This document shows, in pieces, positions 1-11,269 of a stretch of 64,000 nt of DNA. Numbering within the stretch: the first letter of the stretch is position 1; every line of letters starts with the position of its first letter. The position numbers were made by a program, and so were the translations under genes. The notes beneath the pieces were generated by a model. That model saw only the letters and a list, made by a program, of their open reading frames with translations. It was not told the DNA's origin and made no database searches. The stretch comes from Branchinecta lynchi (lineage: Eukaryota; Arthropoda; Branchiopoda; Anostraca; Branchinectidae), in the NCBI GenBank assembly GCA_023053575.1, contig JAKZAP010000014.1, positions 19,556,938-19,620,937 on the forward strand, given 5' to 3'.

Positions 1-570
1 GGGGCTACCTACTCATTCTTACTTCGGACGACAAGGCGGCTGATTCGTATGCTTAGTACCCTCCATCAGTTCCCTGGAGAGGAATGCAAAGCTAGACAGT
101 TGTGCTTGAATAGATCCTTTAAAATAAAAAACATTCTTCAATCAATCATTCACGTCTATTATCCAAATAGCTTTAAGCTAGAAGGGAATAAAATATTTAC
201 AAAATACACAAACACGAACCAAATTAACTAATACACTTAAAAGAAATGACCCGAAATAAATGATGGAAGGAAACTACGTAAAAATTGGGCGGAAGAATTG
301 GCAGGATATGGAGAAAACTGATTGCCAGTATTCCTCTCGGACTGACACACGGAAGACAAGAGGGAAGGGGGTAAAACATGAGCAAACTTCGCAGAAACCT
401 TCAAGGTCAGCTAACAAGCTTTTCACACATAAGGACATGATAAGCCTCAAAGTGTTGTTTTTCATTTTAGAAGGCAAGGTAGGTCATCTGGTCTATCCAG
501 TGCCGTCTCCTACTTTTGGTGGACCCTAGGCCATCCATGGGTTTTTGGCCCCTTTTCATTAGTCAAAACC
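1..570. other. No recognised gene
   Basis: I see no recognisable protein, RNA gene or repeat here. A minus-strand donor-like GTAAGAAT at about 14-21 follows a short open stretch, but it does not match TIMELESS and the phase does not fit exon 9. Confidence 0.5.
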
Positions 571-1732
571 GTAAAAACGCCAGCACATACGATTCACAAT
601 TTCGGTAGAAGTATACGACAACGGGGCAAAGTAACTGGTCACACCAAGATCGTAATGGACAAGGTAATACTGCTAGCAACCGTGGGCTGCCTGATTTCTC
701 AACAATTTACAAAGACCACTTGGCCTCTCGTTTCCCCTGCCCCCCCCCCCACCTGCCTAAGGGCACTGGGTTTATCTCCTATCTTGGGACTTCTTCTTCA
801 CCCACTTTTTAACCACGGCGCGTTCAGATTTCAATATTTTGCGTCCAGCCGCCGCGTCGGGGGAGCAGAAAGGCTAGACAGAGTCGACAGGCATTAACAG
901 GGAAATCGCTAATTTCACGTGGCCGGCCATGTCATAAACGAGCCATCTCACCGTGAAAAGATTATTTCTATTTAGAGTTCTGCTTTAACGATGACTGAAA
1001 GCGGAACGATACGCGCTTACATTTCCTTGACATCGTCTGCGGCGTGGGTATCCGCTCAAATCCGCCATAGGTTGGCGTGAATGAATTGGTACGCATCACG
1101 GACACGATCTGCTTCACAGACGGACACGAGTTCTTAAAAACGAAGCCGGTCTAGACATTTGTTAAGCCCTCAAAGCCCACGTTCCGAGACCAAGGCTACA
1201 AAAACAGGTAACATCAGACAAACAACCTGTTGTAATTCGATACCATGCAGCCTCCATATTCCCACCGACCTTATCAACCGGTCAAACAGGACCTTTCTAT
1301 CTTCTCCCCCACTTAATAAACTTCCCCTTGGTCTGGTACTCTTTTTCACGGATTTGGACACCATATAGAGATGACACGTCACACGAATACTAAGAGGGGA
1401 AGATCAAGAAGGGAATTTAGAGGGGAACACATAATTGATGGTGATGTTTAGGCTAAGCGTACCCTCTTTGAAGCTAACGCTAAATTCGGTGTTCTAGCAG
1501 TGAAAGTACTTTTTAAATTAAATTCTATACTACTAGTGCGCCGGTGTTGGGGGAGGGGGGGGGGGGGAACGAGAGGCCAAGCGGCCTATGTAAATTGTTG
1601 AGAAATCAGACGACGGTTGCTAGCCGTATTACCTTGTCCATAACGATCCCGGTGTGACCAGCTACGTTGCCCCGTCGTCGTATGCTTTACCGAAATTGTG
1701 AACCGTATATGCTAATGTGCTGGTGTTTTTAC
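571..1732. mobile_element. DNA element with ~180 bp terminal inverted repeats, non-coding
   Basis: The left arm (571-755) starts GTAAAAACGCCAGCACAT. The right arm (about 1545-1732) is its diverged reverse complement and ends in GTTTTTAC. Similarity runs over about 180 bp with several small differences, and both arms end in a C or G homopolymer tract. The ~790 bp interior has no recognisable transposase, so this is probably a non-autonomous relic. No clear target-site duplication was seen. Confidence 0.7.
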
Positions 1733-1735
1733 GTT

Positions 1736-1990
1736 TTTGGGATCCCAAAACGTAAGTGGAGGGATACCTATGATTTCGTACAAATTGTCCGTCTGTTAGC
1801 ACGATAACTCTCGAAGGGGGTGAGATATTTTGTTCAAACTTGGCACGAGGACTCTTTGGGTCAAAGTACAGGTCTAGTTGGAAGATGGGCTCTGTAGCCC
1901 TATATTCTTTGACGATACAGCGAAATTCGGTCTTTTAAGTGTGAAGGTACTTTTTAAAGGAGTTATATCATAAGCATTCTAGCACTTGCA
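1736..1990 (+). repeat. GGGATCCC-family repeat, 5' part only (copy A1)
   Basis: It starts TTTTTGGGATCCCAAAACG, followed by the GTAAGTGGAGGGATACC block and CCGTCTGT...AGCACGATAACTCTCGA shared with copies at 23511, 32424 and 49915. It breaks off after about 250 bp and abuts the long-inverted-repeat element. Confidence 0.7.
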
Positions 1991-3302
1991 ACGTCTAGAA
2001 CCCCCCACCCAAGACCCAAGATGAAGCCACGCCTCGATCCGACCGCTGGGTCATCTAGCGGTGCGGGTCGGAAGCGCCCAGCATGGGGAGGATGGAATCA
2101 TAGTTTGACTTTGGATCTAGCAAAATGTTTTTATTGTATCAGGCATATGGAAAATGTTTAGAAAAATTTAATTATTTGAATTATCGATTTCTTTAAGTAT
2201 TTTCTTTTCTGTTTTATCTTGTTAATTCCCGTAAGTCCTAAGGATTAAGGATGTAAACTAGATCACAAGAAACAAACGCCGTAAATTATACTAAATTCGT
2301 CATAGTGATTTCTTGAAGATTCTGAAATTGGCTAAATAATATTCAGCTTCGGAGACCAAAAAATGTCAAACTGGTCGACGATTTCTTCTTCGACATATCT
2401 GAACGTCCACATGGTGATATACCTAGTTGTTTTAATCATTTTTAATTAATGAATTAATATTTTTTTTTTATTCGTTATTTATTTTAATTTATTAATTATT
2501 TTATTCATTAATTAATTCGAATAACCTCATTTCCTTCAAGCGAGCAGCAAAAGGTCATTACAGGAAAATTGTTTAAGAGTTATCCTCCTTCATACCTGTT
2601 TTTCTTTTCTTTTGTTTTCTTTCTTTCTCGTTCCTTCTTTCCCTTATTTTCTCTCTCCTTTTATTTAAAGTTGGAACCATTAGGGTATTTTTTTTCCTCT
2701 CCTCCCATTTTGTTTAAATATAATATTCAGTTAGTTGATTCTGTTTGGTGTTTAAATTAATATCGGTTATTTCCCTGCCCTAGCCAAGCACTACATTTGT
2801 ACTTTCCTGGCAGGAATGTAAATTCTGTATTTTTTTTTGTCTTTAAATTTAGTCCAATGAAACTGAAACTGAATCCTCTTACACGCCACTCGATCTTCTC
2901 GAAGGTTTTAGTAAACTCTCTTGACCACCGGCAGGAGATCAATCAATAGTTAATTAGCAATTGCGGATTGGCGTTCAGGAGTGAACTGTGTTCCAGTAAT
3001 TTGAGGATAACGTTGGCTACCGTGAGGATTTTGGGGGAAACAAAGGTAACAGTGTGTTCGCAAAAATCCGACCCTAAAGACTTTAAATTAAATTCTATAC
3101 TACTCGTGCGCCGGTCGCAACACTTCGAGGAGAAGGCAGTGGATAAGGACAGAGCCAAAGCTTTGGATCTTCCTCCCCCTGGACGAGCCGTAGAAGTCGG
3201 ATAGTGATCTTTCACTTCTCCACCCTCCCGGATTTCGTCCCATCTGACCAGCCGACGACCTGTTTTGTCTCTTGCGAAAGGACCGTTCCCAGGGTTGGTC
3301 AC
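1991..3302. other. AT-rich non-coding stretch
   Basis: No gene was recognised. A block reading TTAAATTAAATTCTATACTA followed by GTGCGCCGGT at about 3081-3115 also occurs at about 1513-1545, so part of it is repeat-derived. 2440-2520 is very AT-rich, and 2590-2700 is T/C-rich. Confidence 0.5.
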
Positions 3303-3490
3303 CAAAAGTAACTTAGTACACCCTGGAAAGTAACCCAAAAGTATCTCAAAGTAACCCAATATAACCAAAAGTAACCCAAAGTAACCCATTGTAACCAAAA
3401 GTAACCCAAAGTAAACCTGAGTAACCCAAAGTATCCTGAAGTAACTCGTGCACCCTGGTTCTTGGTGACCAACCCTGGGTAAGTACCCAT
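3303..3490. repeat. Short tandem repeat, unit about GTAACCCAAA
   Basis: AGTAACCCAAA-like units of 10-13 bp recur irregularly across the block, with diverged variants such as GTAACCAAA and GTAACTCG. It is flanked on both sides by ACCCTGG...TTGGT(C/G)ACCAA segments that form an imperfect inverted repeat. Confidence 0.7.
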
Positions 3491-3829
3491 ATATTAAACA
3501 ATGGCTAAAAATGTTAAAACGGAAATTCAGTTACGACGTTCGTCAGCATATTTCGTCCTTTCTTGGCAAGGGTCTTCGTCAGGCGTTTGCTAGACCGGAA
3601 CAAAATAAACCTGCAACCATTTCTTCCAGTCCAACAACAGTCTTACGAGGACCCTTACCAAGACGGCATAAAGGTCGCTAACCAACATCGTAGCTGACTT
3701 TACGTTTTCAGTCACTGTTTTATATGTTTTCAAGTCAGCTGAGTAAGTGCCCGTGCCCAGGTATGTTCAGGTTTGCCCAGTCGGTGCCCCCGGAGAATGA
3801 ACATTCCTTCAGCCCAAGCTGACTGCTTA

Positions 3830-4656
3830 AAGTTTGTACAGCACATTCTGCGCTCCTTCTATACTATTTCGTTCTGGCGTCACTCATGTTCTGAGAAAGA
3901 AGGAGATTAAAGGACACCTGAACAATGAAACCATACTTGAACACACCACGGAGAATGCATTTACAGACATTGCCACGGAGAGCATTCTTCTCCTGAGCGT
4001 GACGTTTTTTAAATAGGGATGTTCGTTTCTGGAGGTTTGCACATGCAGACTCCAAGACAAAAAGTGAAATTCATTCAAATCTTGTACAGCGCTGGCCGGA
4101 TCGTATTGGAGTTTCTTCTAGATATGCGTTTCGGCTTAACTGGTTGAAAAACATTCCAGAAGAAGGGTTGATTGGAGACATTTGTTCGTTTCTAAAATTG
4201 TTCGGTACTGAAATAAGGACAGATCCAAAATGGAGCAAAAATCATAGCTTGGAAACACTATTTCGTATTTGGATTGGGTTTTCTGCACGCAATGTTAACG
4301 GAAGTCATACAGATGGGATGATACTTGGTAATCTTCATTCAGGTGTCCTTTAAAAAGATGAGATCATGTTATTTTAAATATGCGAAGCACCTGCTCCACT
4401 TGTCGAAATTATGTCAAAAACATACATTGACGGAGAAATTCAAAATTCAAGATGCAAGTGTGACCCTTTTGGATGTTTCCTCGTCGCTTTCAAAAATCAT
4501 GGACAACATGGCCCGACCAGCGCACGACGTCGTCCACTGCTTCCTGACCGAAGATTGAAAATTAAGAGTATTTTCTGTGTGTTTATGTGTTTTGTTTATT
4601 TTCTTCATTTACTCCGCCTTCTCAAAATGGCGGGTCATAAATAAATTACTTACTAA
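3830..4656 (+). pseudogene. LINE reverse transcriptase C-terminal relic, split by a TTAA element (LINE-K copy 1)
   Basis: 3834-3910 reads YSTFCAPSILFRSGVTHVLR and 4350 onward reads KKMRSCYFKYAKHLLHL. Both match other copies here (LYSTFC..., KYCKYLLGLPPW). The two parts are in the same frame once the inserted element (3911-4349) and one TTAA are ignored. Then come a 3' end with CTCCGCC...ATGGCGGGTCATAAATAAA and a (TTAC)n tail, shared with tails at 33988-34180 and 53671-53883. Confidence 0.8.
3911..4349. mobile_element. TTAA-type MITE, copy T1 (439 bp)
   Basis: Terminal inverted repeats AGGACACCTGAA...TTCAGGTGTCCT are flanked by TTAA on both sides (3907-3910 and 4350-4353). The TTAA duplication is the insertion signature of piggyBac-type transposases. 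The interior is non-coding and closely similar to T2 at 16981-17418. It sits inside a LINE reading frame. Confidence 0.9.
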
Positions 4657-4674
4657 CTGCGAATCACATTTGAT

Positions 4675-4836
4675 CCTTCAAAACGGATACATCATCTGAA
4701 TGTCATTTGAGCTATATTTCGGCCGTTCTTGGCATGGGTCCTCTTCAGGCTCAAAGCCGCCCAAGTTATTAGATAAAATAGCTCAAATAAAATTCAGCTG
4801 ACGTATCCGTTTTGCACCCGGAGGATGTTTAATGTA
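4675..4836. mobile_element. Small palindromic MITE (AAAACGGATA family, copy K1)
   Basis: The ends CAAAACGGATACATCATCTG and CAGCTGACGTATCCGTTTTG are imperfect inverted repeats. The interior carries TTCTTGGCATGGGTCCTCTTCAGGC in two adjoining parts, which recurs inverted in the larger copy at 58681-59258. Confidence 0.6.
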
Positions 4837-6247
4837 GCCAACCAAGTGAGCAGCCCTACGCGTTTTACTCTTATACCGAGATTCCTGTATCCACGCCTGA
4901 CCGAGAACCACCCTCCTTTATTAGCCCCCAGCCCCTGGAGCCATTTCTTATCTCTTATCAAAATCAACAGGTAAATTCGGTTACCTAGGTAGAGTTGGTC
5001 TTGTCAAAGAAAACCGCCAAGCAATAATAGACGCATTATTTATCGGGAAATAGGTGTAATGACCCGCAACTTTCAAGAAACCAATTAGTTGGCCTCCTGG
5101 CATGACGTCGGAGGGAAGCAACACCTGTAGCAATAGCAAAGGCGATTTGAGTTTTCGTGGTAACCTCGCTTCGGCAGAAGCTTTGATCTGGGTTACTTAT
5201 ATATGTAGTGGAGGAGGTATATTAGTGATTTTTAGCGGAAGAGTCTATATTGGGGAACAAAAGAATTTGATTACTATCAGATAAAATAGTTTCGAGAAAG
5301 GGGTCGGAAACTATTCGAAAGGGACGTATGCTGGTGGCAAGCTTTGGCGAAGTTATGAGAAACTCTTGAAAAGCCAACTTATTGCGTTGTGAGAGCAACA
5401 CTTTGGTTTTGTCGTGTTCTTTTTGTTTTGTTTTTTTCCTAGTACCCCGATTTGCACTTATTATTAGAAAGTTTAAGGGTCTAACCAGTGCGGAAAGTGT
5501 GGATTGATGAATATGACATTATATTTTGGAAAGCTCCGTAGAACTCTTGCCTGGGTCCAAAAAGGATGGTTTTTGCTTGTAATTGAGCCAGAGCATACAG
5601 TGTGTGAACTAAAGTGGAGTTGTATAGCCTATGTCAGAGAGGACTATCTGAAGTTATGCAGCCAAGCTTTCATTTCATCAAACCATGTTTCTGCTTTCGA
5701 GTGGAAAGCTCGAAAGCTTGAGTGACAATGCCCAACCGTAGTTATGTGGAGCGGCAGTATATTCAGTATATTTAGTCGTGTCCCTCTTATCCCGTCCTAC
5801 ACTGGTGTTTTTATCCGAGAATCATGTTAACCTCCGGCCGCTGCGACGTATATTCCAAGCTTTGTTCTGTATTTTCTGTGGATTAGATTTTCCGTATTCT
5901 CAGAGCCTATGTAATTAGTTTTCATTCAACCACGGCTCAGGTCAAACCAATAACAGCTTAGTTAGCCTACAAGAATCGTGCCTGAATCCATCCTGCTACT
6001 ATTAAGTGTATTGACGTTTCACAGATGTATCAACAGACAGGTACAGAGATTATCGGGAGACAAATTGGAATGCTAACAATAATGTCATAGTTTACGCGCG
6101 AGTTCTACTGCAGTTCAGTTCAATTCATTTTACGACCCAAATACATTTAACTATGATGCCAATACCCGCCAAAAGAAGGTACAAAAAAGCACTTGCAAGT
6201 TGCAACTGGGCGGGTACATAAAACTCATTTCTTAACTAACAAGACCT
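4837..6247. other. No recognised gene
   Basis: No recognisable coding, RNA or repeat signal was found in this stretch. The few open segments are under 80 codons and resemble nothing I know. Confidence 0.4.
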
Positions 6248-7087
6248 AAGGTTTCGATGGGATCCCAAAAATATAATGTGTGTTTACCCCTATGAGTCAT
6301 ATCTGTTTTGACGAAAACTTCCTACCACTTCTGCCAATTTCCTGGTTTCGGCCGAACTCCAGAACTACTTGTCCGGCGAAAAAAGAAAGCTCAAAAACGA
6401 ACTCAGGGTATCTCCTTTCCCCAATAATGAACATCTAATCAACTTCAAATAAAAATTTTACTTATAAAAAAATTTCCAAATCCAGCCGGATTCCGGTAGA
6501 ACCATATTTCCGGGTAAAATATGATTGTCAAACACGGATTCAGCATCTCTTCTTACCCTTAAATCGGTTATCTAATCAACTAGAAATAAAACTTAAGCTT
6601 CTAGCAATTTTCCGGTTTTGGCCGGATTCGGTGGGAACTAAATGTCCAGGTAGAAAATTTTTTCACATAAGTGTTCAGCATGTCTTCTTGCCCTAAATCG
6701 AACATCTAATCCACTCCAAATAAAACTTTCAATTTTAACAAACTTTCCGGTTTGGGCCGGATTCCGGGCGAACTACTTGTCCGTCGAGAAAATGGTTTTC
6801 ACCATCGTCCTCAGCATGTATTCTTCCCCCATAATCTACTCTCAAATTAGCTGTTTCAAAATATTTTGTTTGCCCCTTAATTTAAACCCCCTCCCCCACC
6901 CCTAAATGCAGGGCTACAAAGCCCATCTACGAACTTGACTCGTCCGACGACCCAACGAATCCTCACACCAAGTTTCATCAAAATATCTCATTCCCTTCGA
7001 GAGTTATCGTGCTTACAGACGGACAGACGGACAACTTTTGCGATGTCATAGGTATCCCTCCACTTACGTTTTGGGATCCCAAAAAGT
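6248..7087 (-). repeat. GGGATCCC-family repeat (copy A2, inverted)
   Basis: Left end ACAAGACCTAAGGTTTCGATGGGATCCC in two blocks; right end CGTTTTGGGATCCCAAAAA. Between them are 3-4 diverged units of about 130 bp containing CCGGATTCCGG...GAACTACTTGTCCGG, then the CTCTCGAGAGTTATCGTGC-like block. No protein-coding content. Confidence 0.85.
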
Positions 7088-7647
7088 ACTAAAATAAAAA
7101 ATAATCACCAATCTCTCATCAACTCATTTAATAATAATTATGAGAAAAAAGAAAAATAATAAGAAAATAGGAAAAAAGAAAAAAAACTATGCAGAAAGAA
7201 TGAACTTTCCCGAGAGAACCTTTCTGAACGCGAATGAAGTCTGGACTCGGAAATTTCGGAGAAGCCGGGATCCACGTGACACAGAGTGGCGTGGCCCGAA
7301 GCTTTATCTTAGCGACAAGTTGAGCCTGACGACCAATGTATTAAATGAGAAAAACACACTTTGGGGACAAGTTCAAGCTTACATACAAATTATTTTCGTG
7401 ACAGGACCACATACAAGGAAGTCTTCAGCCTCAAGCAAGCGCGAAGCGTACGCAAAGATGATTCGGCGTTTTTTCTTAAAAGACAATCAACAAACTTGGG
7501 TACAGACACATATACTTCTGCCCGATGTGTGGAGATATAAATGAGTTTCTGCGACATATTATAATAATAATAATAACCCACAAATTCCAGAGAAAAAACA
7601 AGTGGACCACAATAAAGAAAAAGAAAAGAAGAAAAATACTAAAATAA
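7088..7647. other. Low-complexity stretch, no recognised gene
   Basis: There is a plus-strand open frame of 134 codons at 7140-7544, but it starts in an A-rich Lys/Asn run and resembles no family I know. An (ATA)n run lies at 7559-7576. Confidence 0.4.
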
Positions 7648-8005
7648 CTATGCACACAAAAACACTAGCACATAAACAGGGGGGTTAAGGGGTGGTGTTG
7701 TGAAAAACCGAGAGTAGGCTGAAACCGACAGCTTCCTGTGTAGCATTAGTAATTTCTTCGAAATATCTGGAACACCGAACTTAAGAATAATTACTCTATT
7801 CCGATGCCAAGGGGGGAGGTAAAGAAGGAATTTACAGTAACGGAAATAACTTTTTCGGAGAGAAAGGTCTTTCTTTTTAAGAAGAGGATAAAGTCCAGAA
7901 ACATAGAAAATAGAATGGTCGCAAAAGGTTGAATACAGCCGACCAAGAACTCGTCTATTATACCGCCCACGGTTAGCGACAATTTTCGAGTAACCACATT
8001 GTATT
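7648..8005 (-). pseudogene. LINE reverse transcriptase C-terminal relic (LINE-K copy 2)
   Basis: The minus strand reads GRLYSTFCDHSIFYVSGLYP and then RKSYFRYCKFLLYLPPWHRN, the same region as the relics at 3830, 42167, 46158 and 54880. The YCK(F/Y)LL.LPPW motif is the shared signature. It is truncated on its 5' side by the hairpin end of the neighbouring repeat at 8010. Confidence 0.75.
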
Positions 8006-8009
8006 TTTT

Positions 8010-10204
8010 TATGGCACTTGCCCTTCGGCAAAGTGCCATATAGCGATTGTAACTTCTGTCCGTCAGTCGGTCTGTCGGTCCCGGTTTTGCTAGTTCGGGC
8101 ACTTCCAGATAAGCTAGGACGATAAAACTTGGCAGGCATATCAGGAACCGGACCAGATTAAATTATAAATAGTGACATCCCCGATCCGACCATCTGGAGG
8201 GGAGTGGAGGGACGGGGAATCCGGAAAAATTAGATACTTTTAGATTACGAACGGGTGATCGGATCTTAATGAAACTCGACATATAAAAGGACCGCGTGTC
8301 TCAGACGGTCCATTTTAAATCTAGATCGAATCCGGTGATATTGGGGGGAGTTGGAGGGGGAAACCGGAAATCTTGGAAAACACTTAGGGTGAAGAGATCC
8401 GGATGAAACTTGGTGGGAAGAACAAGCACACGTCCTAGATACTTGAGTACGGAACGGATCCACTCACTTTGGGGGAGTTAGGGGGGGGGGGGGGAATCCG
8501 AATTTCTAGTGATCCCGCGAGTTCGGTGCTTCCTGACCTGCTGGGACGATGAAAATTGTCAGGCATGTCAAGGACCCGACCACATTAAGTAGGAAATAGC
8601 CACTTCCCCGATCCGATCATCTGGGGCGGGGGAGTGGAGGAAGGGGGAAGCCAAAATTTGAGGTATCTTGCGAACGAGTGATCGGATCTTGATGAAAGTT
8701 GATATTTAGGAAGACCTCATCTCTCAGTCGTCCCACTTTAAATCGGGACCGGATCCGATGACACTAGGGGGAGTTGGAGGAGGGAACCGGAAATCTTGAG
8801 AAACACGTAGAATGGAGGGATCGGGATGAAGCTTGGTGGAGAGAACAAGCACAAGTCCTAGATTCGTCACTGACATAAGCGGACCGGATCCGGTCACTGT
8901 GGGGGAGTTGGGGGGGGGGTCCGGATTTCTAGCGATCCCGCGAGTTCGGCATACTTCCTGATGTGCTAGGACGATGAAACTTGGCAGGTATGTCAGGGAT
9001 CCGAACAGATTGACTTGAGAATAGCCGTTTTGCCGATCCGACCATCTTGGGGGGAGTGGATGAATGGGGATTCCGGATTATAGTCGCATGCATAACTTTT
9101 GAACGGGTGTTCGGATTTGAATGAAACTTGTCTGGTGGAAAGAGCTATCGCCTCAGATGTTCAGTGCCAAGTCCGGGTCGGGTCCGATACCTGTGGGGGT
9201 GGGGGGGGGACTCAAGAAAAGCTTAAAGCAGAGGGATTGGGACGGAAGGACGAGGGAGTTGGAGGGGGTTTCCTGGAATTCCGGTAGTCGCGAGTTAGAA
9301 TAGTTCCAGATGTACTAAGACAACGAAACTTTGTAGGCAAATTAGTGACCCGACTTAATTGACTTAAGAACCTGACACAACAAACCCCCGGAAACATCTG
9401 TTCCTAGATCTGAGCATTTTTGGGGGAGCGAGGGAAGAGAAATATGGAAATTGACTTCTGCAAATTGCGAACGAGTGGTCTTATTCGAGTGAACCTTAAT
9501 GGGTGATAAGAATCGATGGCCTCAACATATAAAACATGCGCTGGAACTTTATGCGACTACGACTGGGGGAATATGGGGGGGGGGGAGAGGGGACTTTTGA
9601 CTTGCACAAAAAACAAACGGATGGACCGAATGAGATGCAAGTTCGACAGTGCCGAGTTTATGCGGCCTAGATTTGTTATTTGGCGCCCGGGACGGATTCA
9701 GCCAAGGTAGGGGTGAGGGGGGGGGGACTGGAAACTTTCAGATAAGTTATGCTCCAATTTCAGTAAAACTTGATGGACAGGAAGAGGGAATTAAGAGATA
9801 CGACGTTTATTCAAGTCCTGTTCGGCCACAGTGGGGGGAGTTGGAGGGAGATTGCTGGAAACTTTGAGGCTCGCATAGGGGTCAAACGAGTGCATCAGTT
9901 TAAATGAAATATGGAACGTAGAGAGAGCATATACCCTAGATGACATATTTTGGTCCCGAACCGGGTCCGACAACTTTGAGGGGGGGGGGGGATACCGAAA
10001 TTTCCCAAGAATGCTCAGATTCGAGTGAAACTTGATAGATGGTATAAAAGAAGATACTTTAGATGATACGATTTTTGAGTCCGAACCAGATTCGGCCACG
10101 GTATGGGGTGATGGAGAGAATACCGGAAATCGTGTAGCACGTCTAGGGATCAAACGAGTGAATTTATTGGGCTGAAACTTGGATGTATGAGCTCGTAGCT
10201 CTTG
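8010..10204 (-). mobile_element. Hairpin-ended tandem-repeat element (HINE-like, copy H1)
   Basis: In its own orientation it starts at about 10204 with AAGAGCTACGAGCTCAT (5' palindrome GAGCT-ACG-AGCTC) and ends at 8010-8040 with the hairpin TATGGCACTT...AAGTGCCATA. Between are diverged tandem units carrying AAGTTTCAT, CCGGATCCGGTCC-like blocks and C/G-runs. This matches the architecture of Helentron-associated elements (known: 5' subterminal repeats, minisatellite, 3' stem-loop). The class assignment is inferred. Confidence 0.7.
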
Positions 10205-11269
10205 TTTTCTTTACATCAAGGACAGTTTGTTGTCGTAGAGACGGTAGAGAATTAGTGATAGTGATGCCCAGCCATCTAAAAGAAGTAGCAAGGGGGATAG
10301 TAAAATGTTTACACACAATCGACGACTGAGAAGAAGAGCGATCATGAAAAACCGAGAATTCACATTTTCCCACATTGAGAATGTATACATATTGTGAATG
10401 TGAATGGTTTAAGGAGAGAAATATTTGGAGTAAATTAGTGTGATCAGGAGTGGATGGAGCAAATGTTGAGGAGTGAATGTTTTAACACTACAAGGAAGGT
10501 GGGCAGATTCCTCAAGTTGTCTATGACTCACAGAGAAATTTTTCTTTTGTTTTAATTGATCCTTCTAATTATTTTGTATGTTTTTCTTGGTATTACCATG
10601 GTCCCTAGGCTTTTAGAGTAATAAATATCATATTATATCATATAATGTGTCTGTAAGCACCCCGTGCTTTACGGGTAATATACAACAATGTCTGAGATGG
10701 TTGCACGGGTTTTCTTGATTGTAGTGCTTTAGGTTTCTTTGTTAGTGAAGGTCTTCCATCTTTTGGTGAAGTGAGGCGGGCGTCTGACCATGCCTTCAGA
10801 CACGAATTCTGCGCGATGAGAATCCTTTCCTTCTGGTGATAGCGAGTTCCCATATGCGGCTAAATTTGCTAATTTGGCTGTCATGTGGCACCCTATTATA
10901 CTGTGGGTTCTCCCCAGGTTGATGTGTTGACATTTTGTTTTTCTTCTATTTGAAGTTTATTGTTATGCCAGTGTCTGTTATTTATTTGTCGATTTCGATC
11001 CTAGTTGGTCGTTTCTTAGTTTAAACAAATAAGTGAAATGACACGCCAACAAAAACTCGGAACTTCAATTCACACTTCCATATATTCAAGCTCGCATTTG
11101 TCTCTTCCTACGCCAGCTGTAAAACATTTTAATTATTCTTTTACTATGTCAGTTGCAAAAAATGGATGGGACAACTGCTGACTAGATTTCGCCCAGGAGC
11201 TGGCGCAAGATAGAGGAAACTGGGATACCACCGTTTGTCAACTCATGGACGCCGGGGGAGGCGGTGGCC
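10205..11269. other. Non-coding, possibly an old retroelement 3' end
   Basis: No gene was recognised. Around 10560-10650 a T-rich stretch leads to AGAGTAATAAATATCATATT, which resembles a LINE 3' end. The rest shows no repeat or coding signal I can name. Confidence 0.35.

Noticed and set aside
22..110. Minus-strand block with a GTAAGAAT donor as a possible TIMELESS exon 10
   Set aside because: The phase does not continue exon 9, and the peptide does not resemble the next TIMELESS block.
2943..3398. 151-codon minus-strand open frame
   Set aside because: Half of it is the GTAACCCAAA tandem repeat read as protein; the rest overlaps a repeated block.
3303..3490. Interstitial telomere array
   Set aside because: The unit is about GTAACCCAAA and irregular; it is not a known telomere repeat.
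7140..7544. 134-codon plus-strand open frame
   Set aside because: Starts in an A-rich run, no domain, no homologue recognised.
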